Shown here piece after piece: positions 1 to 8,681 of a stretch of DNA of 25,179 nucleotides. The notes below the pieces were generated by a model. That model was not told where the DNA came from and did no database searches. It was given only the letters and a program-made list of their open reading frames with translations. Within the stretch, counting starts at the first letter, position 1. Each line of letters opens with the position of its first letter. The DNA is from a virus. The position numbers and the translations under genes are program-made. The stretch covers positions 1 through 25,179 of IMG/VR virus record IMGVR_UViG_3300024999_001501, one strand, 5' to 3'.

Positions 1-10
1 CCTAAACACC

Positions 11-285
11 ATAACCACTACGAGTAATTACGAGTGGTTATAGAACAACCTTACTCTCGCAACGGTTTGAGGGTAATTTAACACCATAACCACTATTTTT
101 GAAAAGGGTAACTATATATTTTTGACTTAAGACTAAATAGTAAAATTGATATAAACTCATTCTCTATAGAAGGGTATATATAGTGGTTATAGTGGTTATA
201 GTGGTTATCTAACTAAATTAAGTCAGTCATACCAAGGGTTTCAGGCTTTAGGTACCATAACCACTCCATAACCACCATAACCACT
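11..285. repeat. Iteron-like 9-bp repeats, candidate origin
   Basis: The gene-free stretch 1-321 contains ATAACCACT at 11-19, 86-94, 257-265 and 277-285, a one-base variant at 268-276, and the complement AGTGGTTAT at 33-41, 182-190, 191-199 and 200-208. The three complement copies at 182-208 are exactly tandem. They face the three forward copies at 257-285, so the two blocks could pair as arms of a hairpin with a 48-nt loop. Copies 11-19 and 33-41 form a smaller inverted pair. The ground between 95 and 181 is AT-rich. The array lies just past the stop codon of the primase-helicase gene. Iterons next to an AT-rich stretch and a replication initiator are typical of theta-type origins of plasmids and phages. 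The repeats are certain; the origin role is inferred. Confidence 0.85.
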
Positions 286-321
286 ACATCAAAAAACTTA
301 TGATCAAACATAACTAAATAG

Positions 322-3264
322 TTATTCATTAAATAAGCCTTCCGCCTGCTCTTTGAACACAATGCATCTCACCACGGCCCCGCCGATATTTTTCTGAATA
401 GCAAATCTTGTCTTTCCCTCCGAATCAACTCTCTGCTTAATTTTTCCTTGCTCCGCCCACGCCTTAATTATCTTTTGGGCTGAAGAGTACTTGCCTAAAA
501 ACTCATCAACAACACTGCGAATGATATAAATATTTCCTGAGTCCTTTATCCCAATCTTTGTATTCGAGTACGAGGTAGATAGCTTCTCGTGATTAATCCC
601 AACCCAGTCCTGAAACTCCAGCCATGCACGTTCTGACTCACTGGCATCAACCTTCCTGATCAGACGCTCGGCAATCGCGGTACCCATAGCATAGGCTTCG
701 GCATTCGCAACCACAGGGTCTAATCCAAACACCCAAACACTCGAGTAATAATCAGCGGTCATTACTGAAGCCAACGCATCGAGGTGACTGTCGATTCTGT
801 CGCTAAAATATTGTCTAAGCCACCCTTGAGCCTGACGGTAGTAATCCATAATCTCACCGCGCTCCGCCCCCATCAGCGCGTGCATGAACGCAATCCCTGC
901 ATGACCATGGCAAGAGGGCAGGAAACTGTAGAGATAACGAGCGAGGTCTTTGTTGCCCGCAAGCGGCCCGCCCTCGAGCTCGATTGTCCGGGTCATAAGG
1001 CCATCCATCGACGATGCGGATGTTAGAGGACCTTCTCCGGTGGTCAGCACTATGGTTCTCCAGGTATTTAACTCTTGCAGGCCTACCTTACCACCGCGCC
1101 CCTTGCCCTTGCCCTCAGCCAGCATGTAGAGTGTTGCAGATATATCTTGTTTCTTAAGCTGACTAAGGACCTCGCGTTCATTGATGCCCAGCGGTAAATC
1201 TGAGAATAAACTCGCCCGGCGCTCCAAGGCTGTCGTGGTACCGTCAAAACTGCAAGTAATCACGTTCGGATCCCCCCATATGCTCATCGCCATCCAGAGC
1301 ATAGCGGTTTTTCCACCTTGAGAATCACCGTGGTTATGAACGATAAAATTACGCTGTGACAACGGCTTAAGCAATGGAGTCGTAAACCCGGCTGCGAGGA
1401 TGAAACGTGCATTAGGCGAGTAATTACGAACCTGATTCGCCACGCTTACCCATTCCGCGAAATCACCCGTAGCGGCAAATCCCCTCAGTGCGTGCTTGCT
1501 TCCGATGTCGTCAACATCAATCTCAATCTCTGGTGATAGTCCTGGGAAAACGAATTCCTTGCCTCTCCATCCGAACCGAGAAACGGCTTTCTGAACAGGA
1601 ATACTAGGGTTGCAGAACAGGAAATCGTCGAAGTATTTAGCTAGGTATTTGGCTCCCTCTGAGCTCACGCTGATCCCCTTGTCGGCCAGGCCAATGACCT
1701 TGCGCGAATCAACTCCCATCGATCGAGGAATAACAATGTCTCGCCAGTGGCCCATGTGTTTATACGATATCCTGAGGGACTCGGTCTCTGTATCCGTGTT
1801 GAATAATCGTGCCGATATGATTGCAGGACATCCGCAGGCTCGAGTAACGACAGGACCGTTTTCCGTAAACCTGATGTAATTCACACCAGTATCTGTAACC
1901 CTGAAGCTCTCTGGGAACACGATTTCTTGCGGTCCTCGCACTGGCTCAATCTCTGTCGTTTGCCCCTCGGTCGACGTTGGGAGATCAGTAATATTATCGA
2001 TAGGTATCTCCGCAAACTCAGAGTTCGTTATTTTTTGAGTAAGCTGTTTAATGGCGGTCTCGAGATCCCTAAGATTAATTGCTCCCTTGAGCTTGTCCTT
2101 CACCTTGGCATACAGTGCCGCGTCATTGCGCTTGACGATCGATAATGCTGTCAACATATCATCGTTGAATATTTTCTCCGCGCCTGGAATCCCTATCATA
2201 TTAACTTTTGCACGAGCAATGTCGACGCGGCCAAGCGAGAAGGAGCATGGAGATTTTACACCACAACCTCCGGACGGGCACTGGAAGCCATGAGTAGCGC
2301 GGATGTAGTCGCAAGTATGCGGATTCATCTTTAACGCCTCAGAGATACGGAAATCCGTTCCCTTTGGCGTATATCTACCGGAGTCACCATGTGATAACTC
2401 GTGACATTTATCAACCCCATCAGTACCCCTGACAACATTAGTTAACATACTGAGCCATTCGCCATAGGTTATTTTCTGAGCGTTAATAAGACAGTGTTGC
2501 AGAAATTGGCAGTTTGCGATCATTAAATCTGAGCTCGCATCCGTGGATCGGCGTTCAAACTTCCCGCGATTCGTTATCTCTGACCTGAAATCGATATCAG
2601 GAATTAAGTCCTCCAGCTCCGATGGATCGTAACGTATCTCCTCGTTAACTTGTGTAATTCGAACCGGTTGTTTCTGGCCCAGCTTATGATTCAACGTACC
2701 TGGTACCCGGAGGACGCGAGAGAGGTCTGGCGTAGAATCAAGTTTCCATCCTCTCTCACTCGCGAGGGACTTAATATACGATTGCAGTCGAATCATGAGA
2801 TTAGATGCTCGAAGATTTTCCTCCTGAGCCTCGAAGATCCATGCCTCCTTGAGCAACCAGTACATGTGTAAGCCATTCCCCGACGAAACCGTTATCGAAG
2901 GCTGTAGGAAGTCAGGGAGCACACTCAGCGCATCCTCAATCGTTGGCGGAAGATCTGTTTGCTTGTGCGCAGGACCGAGTATGTCGATGTCCATCCATAA
3001 GCAGGTGATAAAGGACACATTGTTGGCCAGTAGTCGCTTACTATCTTCGATGTCCTGCAGTGACCCCCCGAGCCCCAGATATGCATCCCTATCATCCTGA
3101 ATCGCATGAGCAGCATTCGCCATCGTTCGAAGATCGTTCACGGAGAATGACCAGGTGCGTTTGTCAGGCAATGTCCAAAGATACAGGTTGCCTGACTCGA
3201 GATTGCCGAATAGTGCGTTTAGAAAACGTTGGGTATCGTGTGATTGACCTGTATCTTGGTTCAC
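322..3264 (-). CDS. Primase-helicase (AEP-like primase plus DUF927-type ATPase)
   Basis: This 980-aa protein probably starts replication of the element by making primers and unwinding DNA. The N-terminal part carries archaeo-eukaryotic primase features: a DID motif at residues 92-94, SGNGLHMYW at 128-136, and DLSRVLRVPGT at 180-190. A zinc-binding cluster follows (C319, C329, C334, C340). Residues about 455-780 match DUF927-type helicase domains, with Walker A GDSQGGKTA at 646-654 and an acidic LPLGINE stretch near 690-696. The last 80 residues look like a winged helix. The start is GTG, preceded by an AAGGTG Shine-Dalgarno about 6 nt upstream. It is the last gene of the leftward operon, 14 bp after the nuclease gene, and its stop abuts the iteron region. 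The primase and ATPase assignments rest on motifs; the exact subfamily is not certain. Confidence 0.85.
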   Translation of the reverse strand: MNQDTGQSHDTQRFLNALFGNLESGNLYLWTLPDKRTWSFSVNDLRTMANAAHAIQDDRDAYLGLGGSLQDIEDSKRLLANNVSFITCLWMDIDILGPAHKQTDLPPTIEDALSVLPDFLQPSITVSSGNGLHMYWLLKEAWIFEAQEENLRASNLMIRLQSYIKSLASERGWKLDSTPDLSRVLRVPGTLNHKLGQKQPVRITQVNEEIRYDPSELEDLIPDIDFRSEITNRGKFERRSTDASSDLMIANCQFLQHCLINAQKITYGEWLSMLTNVVRGTDGVDKCHELSHGDSGRYTPKGTDFRISEALKMNPHTCDYIRATHGFQCPSGGCGVKSPCSFSLGRVDIARAKVNMIGIPGAEKIFNDDMLTALSIVKRNDAALYAKVKDKLKGAINLRDLETAIKQLTQKITNSEFAEIPIDNITDLPTSTEGQTTEIEPVRGPQEIVFPESFRVTDTGVNYIRFTENGPVVTRACGCPAIISARLFNTDTETESLRISYKHMGHWRDIVIPRSMGVDSRKVIGLADKGISVSSEGAKYLAKYFDDFLFCNPSIPVQKAVSRFGWRGKEFVFPGLSPEIEIDVDDIGSKHALRGFAATGDFAEWVSVANQVRNYSPNARFILAAGFTTPLLKPLSQRNFIVHNHGDSQGGKTAMLWMAMSIWGDPNVITCSFDGTTTALERRASLFSDLPLGINEREVLSQLKKQDISATLYMLAEGKGKGRGGKVGLQELNTWRTIVLTTGEGPLTSASSMDGLMTRTIELEGGPLAGNKDLARYLYSFLPSCHGHAGIAFMHALMGAERGEIMDYYRQAQGWLRQYFSDRIDSHLDALASVMTADYYSSVWVFGLDPVVANAEAYAMGTAIAERLIRKVDASESERAWLEFQDWVGINHEKLSTSYSNTKIGIKDSGNIYIIRSVVDEFLGKYSSAQKIIKAWAEQGKIKQRVDSEGKTRFAIQKNIGGAVVRCIVFKEQAEGLFNE

Positions 3265-3278
3265 TGGAACACCTTCTC

Positions 3279-3641
3279 TCAGCTACCGTTGATAATTTTA
3301 AGAACGTCCTCGAATGATCGCGCAATGCCTGCAATGGCACCCCTCATAGATACGGTGTTTAGGAAATTTTCTTGGGCTTCAGACGGCTTACCCTTAAGGG
3401 ATTTAACTTCGATGAATAATGCGCGACCTCCAGGTAAGACCCCGAAGAGGTCGGAGAAGCCAGGAGGAATACCTGCGTTGAATGGACGTGGATCAAAGAT
3501 AGTGAGCGAGCCGTCTGCGTTCTTAACAGTGCGGGACCCAGTCCACGCTTGGCCTACATTTAGCCTGAAGAGGAGGCCGTGAGGGATTTGACGGGAGAAC
3601 TCGAGACGGATGAGATTTTGAATGTCATGTTCACTGGGCAT
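3279..3641 (-). CDS. VRR-NUC domain nuclease
   Basis: A 120-aa single-domain nuclease of the PD-(D/E)XK superfamily, VRR-NUC type, common in phage replication modules beside helicases and primases. The core is visible as PPGFSDLFG followed by ALFIEVKSLKG: the Asp of SDLF and the Glu and Lys of EVK are the expected metal-binding and catalytic residues. Such proteins are thought to act as structure-specific nucleases or Holliday-junction resolvases; which applies here cannot be told. An in-frame ATG lies six bases upstream at 3647 but directly abuts the Shine-Dalgarno. The ATG at 3641 has a GAGGGGG site 7 nt upstream and is preferred. It overlaps the end of the preceding membrane-protein gene by 11 bp, which suggests coupled translation. 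Confidence 0.85.
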   Translation of the reverse strand: MPSEHDIQNLIRLEFSRQIPHGLLFRLNVGQAWTGSRTVKNADGSLTIFDPRPFNAGIPPGFSDLFGVLPGGRALFIEVKSLKGKPSEAQENFLNTVSMRGAIAGIARSFEDVLKIINGS

Positions 3642-3873
3642 CCACATACCCCCTCGCTCTATTCAATGCCCTACATGACCTCTCGTATCTCTTCTTGCCA
3701 AAATCCGGCGCGTTCCAATAATTCTCATTAATCTCAACCCATTCTTCCAATGCTCCACACAATTCAGTGACAACATCGTCGGTACCCTTGGAGATGAATG
3801 CCATGCACATGATAATCACTCCGATAATAACCCCGACCATTATGCCGATAAATAATCCGCCATAGAATGTCAT
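3631..3873 (-). CDS. Small single-pass membrane protein
   Basis: An 80-aa protein of unknown function. Residues about 3-28 form one hydrophobic segment rich in Gly, Ile, Val and Met, followed by a charged soluble tail containing two Trp and two Cys. The short N-terminus and positively charged tail do not give a clear topology. Its ATG overlaps the TGA of the HD-domain gene as ATGA, so translation is probably coupled. It sits between HD and nuclease genes in the replication operon. No family was recognised, and its reality rests on the tight overlaps at both ends and the lack of any other frame. Confidence 0.7.
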   Translation of the reverse strand: MTFYGGLFIGIMVGVIIGVIIMCMAFISKGTDDVVTELCGALEEWVEINENYWNAPDFGKKRYERSCRALNRARGYVDAQ

Positions 3874-4466
3874 CCTGGTTCCTCCTTCCCCTCGAGTAAA
3901 TAAGTCGCCTCCATATCGGCCAGGTGTAAGAAAACAGCTAACGGATAACCTCGAAACGCTTCAGCCATGGCATTCGATAATCCGTAGTCCTGTATCCCTG
4001 GCGTAAATCCTCCCATGTGCCAGCGAATCGCCATAAACTCTGATGTCTTCAGCTTAATAAATCGATTAAGGAGTAACGCAGATTTCTCTCCATGTCCGTA
4101 TGGGAAACCGTCCTTGACTACATAGACGGGGTACTGCTCCCACTGATTTTTATCGCTCTTGCGCCATCGTTGCTCCGTAGTATAAAAATTTATTTTACAG
4201 AAATCATGAGCTAGAGCAGTAATTATTACACTCTCATGGTCAGCCTTCAGCTCATCAAGTCCTCTAAAATGTAAACAGTCCTGTAGTGCAACGTAAACGT
4301 TCATTGAGTGTTCGAGTAATCCGCCCTCTCTAGATAAATGATATTTCGTCGAGCATGGAGCGGTGTAGAAATCAGTTGTTTCTAGCCATGCCAGTAACTC
4401 GGAGACTCCTTCACGCTTAACGCTTTGCCATAGTTCGATGTATCGGTTTTTCAATTTATTACTCAT
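3870..4466 (-). CDS. HD-domain phosphohydrolase
   Basis: A 198-aa HD-superfamily protein of the kind found in phage and plasmid replication clusters. Metal-binding residues are recognisable in order: H53 (GGLLEHSMN), H87-D88 (ALAHDFCKI), H125 (YGHGEKSA), H150 (IRWHMGG) and D184 (LHLADMEA). This pattern resembles HD proteins that cleave phosphate esters of nucleotides or nucleic acids. The substrate here is unknown; nucleotide-pool or cyclic-nucleotide hydrolysis are both possible. The ATG lies within the end of the preceding zinc-protein gene (8-bp overlap) with only a weak GGTGG upstream, so coupling is likely. Its own stop overlaps the next ATG. Confidence 0.8.
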   Translation of the reverse strand: MSNKLKNRYIELWQSVKREGVSELLAWLETTDFYTAPCSTKYHLSREGGLLEHSMNVYVALQDCLHFRGLDELKADHESVIITALAHDFCKINFYTTEQRWRKSDKNQWEQYPVYVVKDGFPYGHGEKSALLLNRFIKLKTSEFMAIRWHMGGFTPGIQDYGLSNAMAEAFRGYPLAVFLHLADMEATYLLEGKEEPG

Positions 4467-4998
4467 TCAGTAAAACCACCGTTTTATAATCAGATTCATA
4501 GGTCATTCCGGTTTGCTTGGCATTCCATTCCTTGATGAAATCTCGTAACCCCTTCTCATCCTCAATGTCATTGAAGTCCTCATACATTCTTTCGACTGCC
4601 GTCTCAATGGCTCCGTCAATGTCAATACTAAAAGGGATTTCCGTGCATCCGTAGCACCAAGTCGGGATCTCGGGGAATGCTCCTTCGTTTTCGACATCCT
4701 CCGCATCATTAAGGTACTTTTCTTCGAGCGCTTCTTTATCCCTGAAATATTCATCCTTGTTTTCGTCCCACAGGTACCCAACTTTGTACTCGCTATATTT
4801 GACCTTTTTAGCCTTTTTAAAGCGTTCGTTATTATCACACCTGGGACAAATTAGATAATATTCTTTTGTCTCACACCCACAAACTCGGCATGTATATTTA
4901 GTCTCTGGCTTTTCCCTACAGCAATCGTCTGTGGCAGCTTTATTTAGATACGCTTTACCGCATTTTTCACACTTCCATGCATCAACTCTTACCGACAT
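4459..4998 (-). CDS. Phage-type zinc-ribbon protein
   Basis: A 179-aa protein with two Cys clusters in its first 60 residues: C10, C13, C26/C27, then C37, C40, C51 and C54, fitting one or two zinc ribbons. The middle is acidic and charged. The C-terminal half ends in a WNAKQTG...YESDYKTVVLL stretch, which I recognise from a widespread family of uncharacterised phage proteins ending in a similar W-x-x-x-Q-T-G...DYK motif. A GGAGG site 7 nt upstream fixes the ATG at 4998, only 4 bp after the helicase stop. Function is unknown. Binding to nucleic acid or to a replication partner through the ribbons is inference. Confidence 0.75.
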   Translation of the reverse strand: MSVRVDAWKCEKCGKAYLNKAATDDCCREKPETKYTCRVCGCETKEYYLICPRCDNNERFKKAKKVKYSEYKVGYLWDENKDEYFRDKEALEEKYLNDAEDVENEGAFPEIPTWCYGCTEIPFSIDIDGAIETAVERMYEDFNDIEDEKGLRDFIKEWNAKQTGMTYESDYKTVVLLNE

Positions 4999-5002
4999 CT
5001 CT

Positions 5003-6367
5003 TTACCTCCCCTTCCCAGCTCTCACCGCCAGCATCTTATCGACCCACCTGAGCGAATACCCTCGCTTAATCGCGATCTGCTCCAATGCCTCCCGGGTCC
5101 TCGCCGCACCGATCTCTCGTTTCTGATTCTTCCTCTCGAGGTCCTTAATTTGTAATAACTCGCCCTTAGTCTGCTCAATCTGCGCTTGAACCTGCACGGG
5201 ATAAACGTGGCCACAACTCGGGCACTTGGGAGCTGGCGTATGCGTGTAATAACACTTTGGACACTGCCTTACGGATATCTCATTCGGTTCACGCTTCTTC
5301 ATCTTTCCTTCGAGCGTCCACTCGCGGTCTTCATCCGGTAAACCGTGTCGGTATACATTCCCAACGTGATCAATAATCACAGCTCGTTTATCGGGGTTTT
5401 CCGGATCGGCCCTCATGGCCCTCATGGCTTGCTGGATAAACAATGTCGTTGACTGCGTGGGCCTCAGCAAGATCACAGCCTCCATATTCGGCACATCGAA
5501 ACCCTCGGAGACTAGATCCACGTTTGTCAGTATCTTTACGATACCAGTTCTAAACTGCTCGATAGCTGTTTTCCTAATCGTATCCGGCGTTTTACCGTCA
5601 ATGTAAGCCGCCGATATCCCTGCAAGATTAAACTCCTTAGCAACATGTTCAGCATGATCGCAACTTGCGCAGTAAACGATCGCCCTTTTGCCCTCGGCGA
5701 GCTTGTGGTATGTCGCGATCACATCCCCAATGATCTCCGACTTGTCCATCCTTAACGCGACCTCAGACGTTTGGTAATCTCCATACCTTACCTTTATATC
5801 CGTAAAATCAGCAACAACCGGCGGAGAGTAATAATCAAACGGTGCAAGATTCCCCATCTCGATAAGTTCCTTAACTGAGGGCCCGAGTGCTAGTGCTTGG
5901 AAAATAACTCCTAGTCCATCACCAGACAGACGAGCTGGTGTAGCTGTGAATCCAATAATTAATGAATCCGGAAAGTGTTCGATAACCTTACGCCAGGTGT
6001 TCGCCACCGCGTGCTGACACTCATCAAGAATGATCAGGTCTGGTGGTTTCTCGAACTGACTAACTCGCCTAGCCAACGTGTAAACACTCGCCACATGCAC
6101 ATCACACGAGTTTATATTTCGTGAATTCAGTATTTCGTGTGGAATATAAAACTGGTCCAAAGTCCTCGATGTCTGCTCGATAAGCTCCTGACGATGTACC
6201 ACGATAAGTATTTTCTGCCTCTTAGCCCTCGACTGAGCGGTGATCCATGAGAACAGCACTGTTTTCCCAGCCCCACAAGGTGCCACTGCGCAGATCCGGG
6301 AGGAACCGGACATGATGAGATGTCTCAGCTCCTCGATTAATTCAGATTGGTAGTCTCTTAGTTCCAT
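5003..6367 (-). CDS. RadD-like superfamily 2 helicase
   Basis: A 454-aa DEAD/DEAH-type helicase resembling RadD (YejH) and related phage helicases that work in recombinational repair. Visible motifs: an N-terminal RDYQ (Q-motif-like), Walker A APCGAGKT at 29-36, DECQ at 115-118, TATP at 141-144, a motif V-like TNVDLVSEGFD near 281-291 and a motif VI-like QQAMRAMR at 312-319. A four-Cys zinc module (C369, C372, C382, C385) and a basic tail follow, as in RadD. The ATG at 6367 has an AAGGTGGAG site. It lies 21 bp after ssb; RadD is known to work with SSB in E. coli, so the adjacency fits. Motif VI has Met-Arg where many members have Gly-Arg. Confidence 0.85.
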   Translation of the reverse strand: MELRDYQSELIEELRHLIMSGSSRICAVAPCGAGKTVLFSWITAQSRAKRQKILIVVHRQELIEQTSRTLDQFYIPHEILNSRNINSCDVHVASVYTLARRVSQFEKPPDLIILDECQHAVANTWRKVIEHFPDSLIIGFTATPARLSGDGLGVIFQALALGPSVKELIEMGNLAPFDYYSPPVVADFTDIKVRYGDYQTSEVALRMDKSEIIGDVIATYHKLAEGKRAIVYCASCDHAEHVAKEFNLAGISAAYIDGKTPDTIRKTAIEQFRTGIVKILTNVDLVSEGFDVPNMEAVILLRPTQSTTLFIQQAMRAMRADPENPDKRAVIIDHVGNVYRHGLPDEDREWTLEGKMKKREPNEISVRQCPKCYYTHTPAPKCPSCGHVYPVQVQAQIEQTKGELLQIKDLERKNQKREIGAARTREALEQIAIKRGYSLRWVDKMLAVRAGKGR

Positions 6368-6388
6368 ATCTCCACCTTACTTATTTCC

Positions 6389-6982
6389 TTAAAATGGGAT
6401 ATCATCATCTAGCGATACCTGACGTCCGAGTTGGCTTGCAGGAACCGATCCTGGAGGGCCCTGAGCTGGTGGTGCGCCATTGTAGGGATATCCCGGAGGA
6501 GGCGGCATCGAACCATGGTTCTGCGTAGGAGGTGCGCCATACTGCGGAGGCTGACCATATTGTTGATGGGCGCCGGATGGTGGTGCGGTATTCTGCGTTG
6601 CGGTATTCTGTGGCTGGTTATACTGTGGTTGCTGTTGCTGTGATGATCCCTCACTCTTGGGGCTTAGGAATTTAACCTCCACGCCGATAATTTCAGTAAC
6701 GTATTTTTTCTGACCATCTTGTCCATCATACGAGCGTGTTTGCTGACTCCCCTCCACATAAGCCATTTTTCCCTTACTGAGATAATTCGCACAAAGTTCA
6801 GCCAACTTTGCCTTGAACGGCGGGATTGATATATTGATAAAATCTGCTTCCTTTTCGCCTTGCGCGTTCTTCATTTGTCGATCACAGGCCAAGGTAAAGG
6901 AGCAAGTGGCATTTCCAGCTGGTGTATACCTAAGCTCTGGATCCCTAGTTAATCGCCCAATTCCCATCCATTTGTTTAACAA
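6389..6982 (-). CDS. ssb: Single-stranded DNA-binding protein
   Basis: A 197-aa SSB. Residues 1-110 form the OB fold (GRLTRDPELRYTPAG near the N-terminus; a DFINISIP stretch; a YVEGSQQTRSYDGQDGQ loop). The linker from about 115 to 185 is rich in Gln, Pro and Gly, and the protein ends in the canonical acidic tip DDDIPF that binds partner proteins. It should coat single-stranded DNA during element replication and recruit the recombination enzymes encoded around it. The start is TTG with GGGAGG 9 nt upstream. An ATG slightly further upstream is out of frame. It follows the ERF gene after 6 bp. Confidence 0.95.
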   Translation of the reverse strand: MLNKWMGIGRLTRDPELRYTPAGNATCSFTLACDRQMKNAQGEKEADFINISIPPFKAKLAELCANYLSKGKMAYVEGSQQTRSYDGQDGQKKYVTEIIGVEVKFLSPKSEGSSQQQQPQYNQPQNTATQNTAPPSGAHQQYGQPPQYGAPPTQNHGSMPPPPGYPYNGAPPAQGPPGSVPASQLGRQVSLDDDIPF

Positions 6983-6988
6983 TTCTCA

Positions 6989-7567
6989 TTACCTCCCGTA
7001 ATTCTCAAGCTCCGACTTCAGGACACTGAGCTCAGATATATTTAACTGATCAATAGGTCTCTTGAATCTCTGTAAAACGTAATCAGGAAATAGCGCTTGA
7101 TCCCATTTCCAAAGTGCGCCGATCGTGGCGATAAGCTTGGACTCTGGCGTTTCGACGATGATTTCGGGCTCGGGATTACTGATATGATCAGGATCACCGG
7201 AAGGTTCTGTATCGCTAGCCGATTCGGTAATCTCAATACTCAGGGCTGCTATCCACGCGTACCAGAGCGCCCCTCTCTGTGCCTTCATAACCGCCTTGTC
7301 ACCACAGTCCATCCCAGAGCCAAGAGCAATATAGGTAATTTCCTCGTCCGACTCAAAGTCAATGATCGTCAGCTTGCAGGAAACCATAACGAGCTGCCAT
7401 GTAACTCCCCGTGCCGTTACTCTCTCCTTGGAATCAATAATCTCGTAACTTACCTTGGTAATAAGTTTCTGTTCAATAAGGACCTCACTTAGCTTGCCTA
7501 GGTCATTTACGCTTGGTATTTGACGCATAACTTCAAGGATTTTTGGTGCTATTTTTGTGTGGCTCAA
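6989..7567 (-). CDS. ERF-family single-strand annealing protein
   Basis: A 192-aa protein resembling phage P22 Erf and its relatives, which anneal complementary single strands during phage recombination. The diagnostic stretch is GSGMDCGDKAVMKAQRGA at residues 83-100, followed by a Trp/Tyr-rich helix, matching the family's G-x-D-x-x-DKA-x-x-KA-x-x-GA pattern. The usual Thr-Gly before Ala is Arg-Gly here. The C-terminal region is acidic and linker-like. The start is TTG, whose last two bases overlap the TGA of the preceding DUF5131 gene (TTGA), with GGAGGTG about 5 nt upstream. Its position directly before ssb supports an annealing role. Confidence 0.75.
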   Translation of the reverse strand: MSHTKIAPKILEVMRQIPSVNDLGKLSEVLIEQKLITKVSYEIIDSKERVTARGVTWQLVMVSCKLTIIDFESDEEITYIALGSGMDCGDKAVMKAQRGALWYAWIAALSIEITESASDTEPSGDPDHISNPEPEIIVETPESKLIATIGALWKWDQALFPDYVLQRFKRPIDQLNISELSVLKSELENYGR

Positions 7568-8544
7568 GGTTTCACCTCCGGAATTTCATCCCACGTCCGA
7601 CCGTCGAGTTCGCGGCCAGCTTTCTTTTTGCCGATTCGATTCATGTTAATTGTTCCGGGATAAATCGATTCGTTTCTTCCTTCGCCGTGATTAAACCTAC
7701 TTGAGCATTTATCCCAACAACCAAACTTGCCCCTTGGTGGAGAATCGAAAGGCATTACAGCCCATTCACCCCATTGCTTAAAGAAAAATGGCACACTAGC
7801 AGCCTGACACTGGTCTCTCAAACTCCTTACCCAATCTGGGTGCATCGGCCTCGCTCCTGGCCCTGATTCTCCACCGACGATGACCCAGCCAAGACTTGGG
7901 TTGCAATCAGGACAAGGTATTCCGGACGCATAACCATGCTTGCATTCGTTTGGCCCGCCTGCGTTTTGCCATGGAATATATTTTATTAACCACTTGCTAA
8001 TATCTACTGGCCCTAATAACGGCTCTGCACTAATAAACCTCACTGCAGCCGGTGTCCGCAAAAGCAATGGTATTCTCTCATCTGCAGCGGCTTGGTTCTC
8101 GACCGAAACACCCATCCAAACATGAGTATATTCACGCGGCCATGCGCCCTCAAATCCGGCAAGCCATTCTGTTTTATACCACTCAATAAATTCCTTCATT
8201 CGTTCCGGACGCTTTGTTAAAATCATGAAGGTATGTTGCTGGTAGTTGTGCATTTTCGCAAATACATTGCCAATAAATTCAAAGGGAACATCCTTATGAA
8301 ACAAATCACTCATTGAATTCACGAATATCCTACGCGGCTTCTTCCATTCCAACGGCTGTTCTAATCGTTCAGGGTGACACGCTACGTCATTAAAATTACG
8401 GTCCTTATAAGCGGGATTGCCCATTGCTCTTAATCTGGGCCATAGTCGTTCGGCGTAACAGTTGCGACAGCCCTCGCTTACCTTACTGCAGCCAGTAACC
8501 AGATTCCATACAGCATCAGTCCACTCAATAGATGTTTTACTCAA
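7564..8544 (-). CDS. DUF5131 (phage Gp37/Gp68) family protein
   Basis: A 326-aa member of the phage Gp37/Gp68 family (DUF5131), common in phages and plasmids and biochemically uncharacterised. The N-terminus SIEWTDAVWNLVTGC begins the family signature. Cys19, Cys26 and Cys29 (C-x6-C-x2-C) resemble a radical-SAM-like iron-sulfur cluster site, though the spacing differs from the classical C-x3-C-x2-C. Other conserved blocks are FVNSMSDLFH, ILTKRPERM, VSVENQ, ISAEPLLGP, VGGESGPGARPM and FFKQWGEW. The start is TTG, overlapping the TGA of an 8-Cys microprotein gene, and its own stop overlaps the next TTG. Role in DNA metabolism or modification is a guess from context. Confidence 0.85.
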   Translation of the reverse strand: MSKTSIEWTDAVWNLVTGCSKVSEGCRNCYAERLWPRLRAMGNPAYKDRNFNDVACHPERLEQPLEWKKPRRIFVNSMSDLFHKDVPFEFIGNVFAKMHNYQQHTFMILTKRPERMKEFIEWYKTEWLAGFEGAWPREYTHVWMGVSVENQAAADERIPLLLRTPAAVRFISAEPLLGPVDISKWLIKYIPWQNAGGPNECKHGYASGIPCPDCNPSLGWVIVGGESGPGARPMHPDWVRSLRDQCQAASVPFFFKQWGEWAVMPFDSPPRGKFGCWDKCSSRFNHGEGRNESIYPGTINMNRIGKKKAGRELDGRTWDEIPEVKP

Positions 8545-8681
8545 GGTTTCTTGCCCCCAATCTCAATCCATCGACAGTCCCCCGTATAGACATACTTGCA
8601 TGTATCCCTATCAAGACAAGTCCCGCATACGCAGGCTAGGCCTTTACATGTTCGACAACTACATCTCGCTGTTGCGCTCAT
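8541..8681 (-). CDS. 46-aa cysteine-rich microprotein
   Basis: A hidden gene in the gap between SbcDC and DUF5131. It reads from an ATG that overlaps the SbcDC stop (ATGA) to a TGA that overlaps the DUF5131 TTG start (TTGA), so it fills the gap exactly. The 46 codons contain eight cysteines (C7, C9, C12, C17, C19, C22, C28, C36), with two C-x-C-x2-C groups in a row: CSCRTC and CVCGTC. That density suggests zinc or iron-sulfur binding. I do not recognise the family. Since DUF5131 itself has a putative cluster site, the microprotein could serve it, but this is only inferred from coupling. Confidence 0.75.
   Translation of the reverse strand: MSATARCSCRTCKGLACVCGTCLDRDTCKYVYTGDCRWIEIGGKKP

Noticed and set aside
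11-285. CRISPR-like array
   Set aside because: Units are only 9 bp, occur in both orientations and lack regular spacers; an iteron array explains them better.
4503-4838. 111-aa minus-strand frame within the zinc-protein gene
   Set aside because: Out-of-frame shadow with Met/Arg/Ser-rich composition and no start signal.
7097-7492. 131-aa plus-strand frame
   Set aside because: Antisense shadow of the ERF-type gene, which has the family signature.
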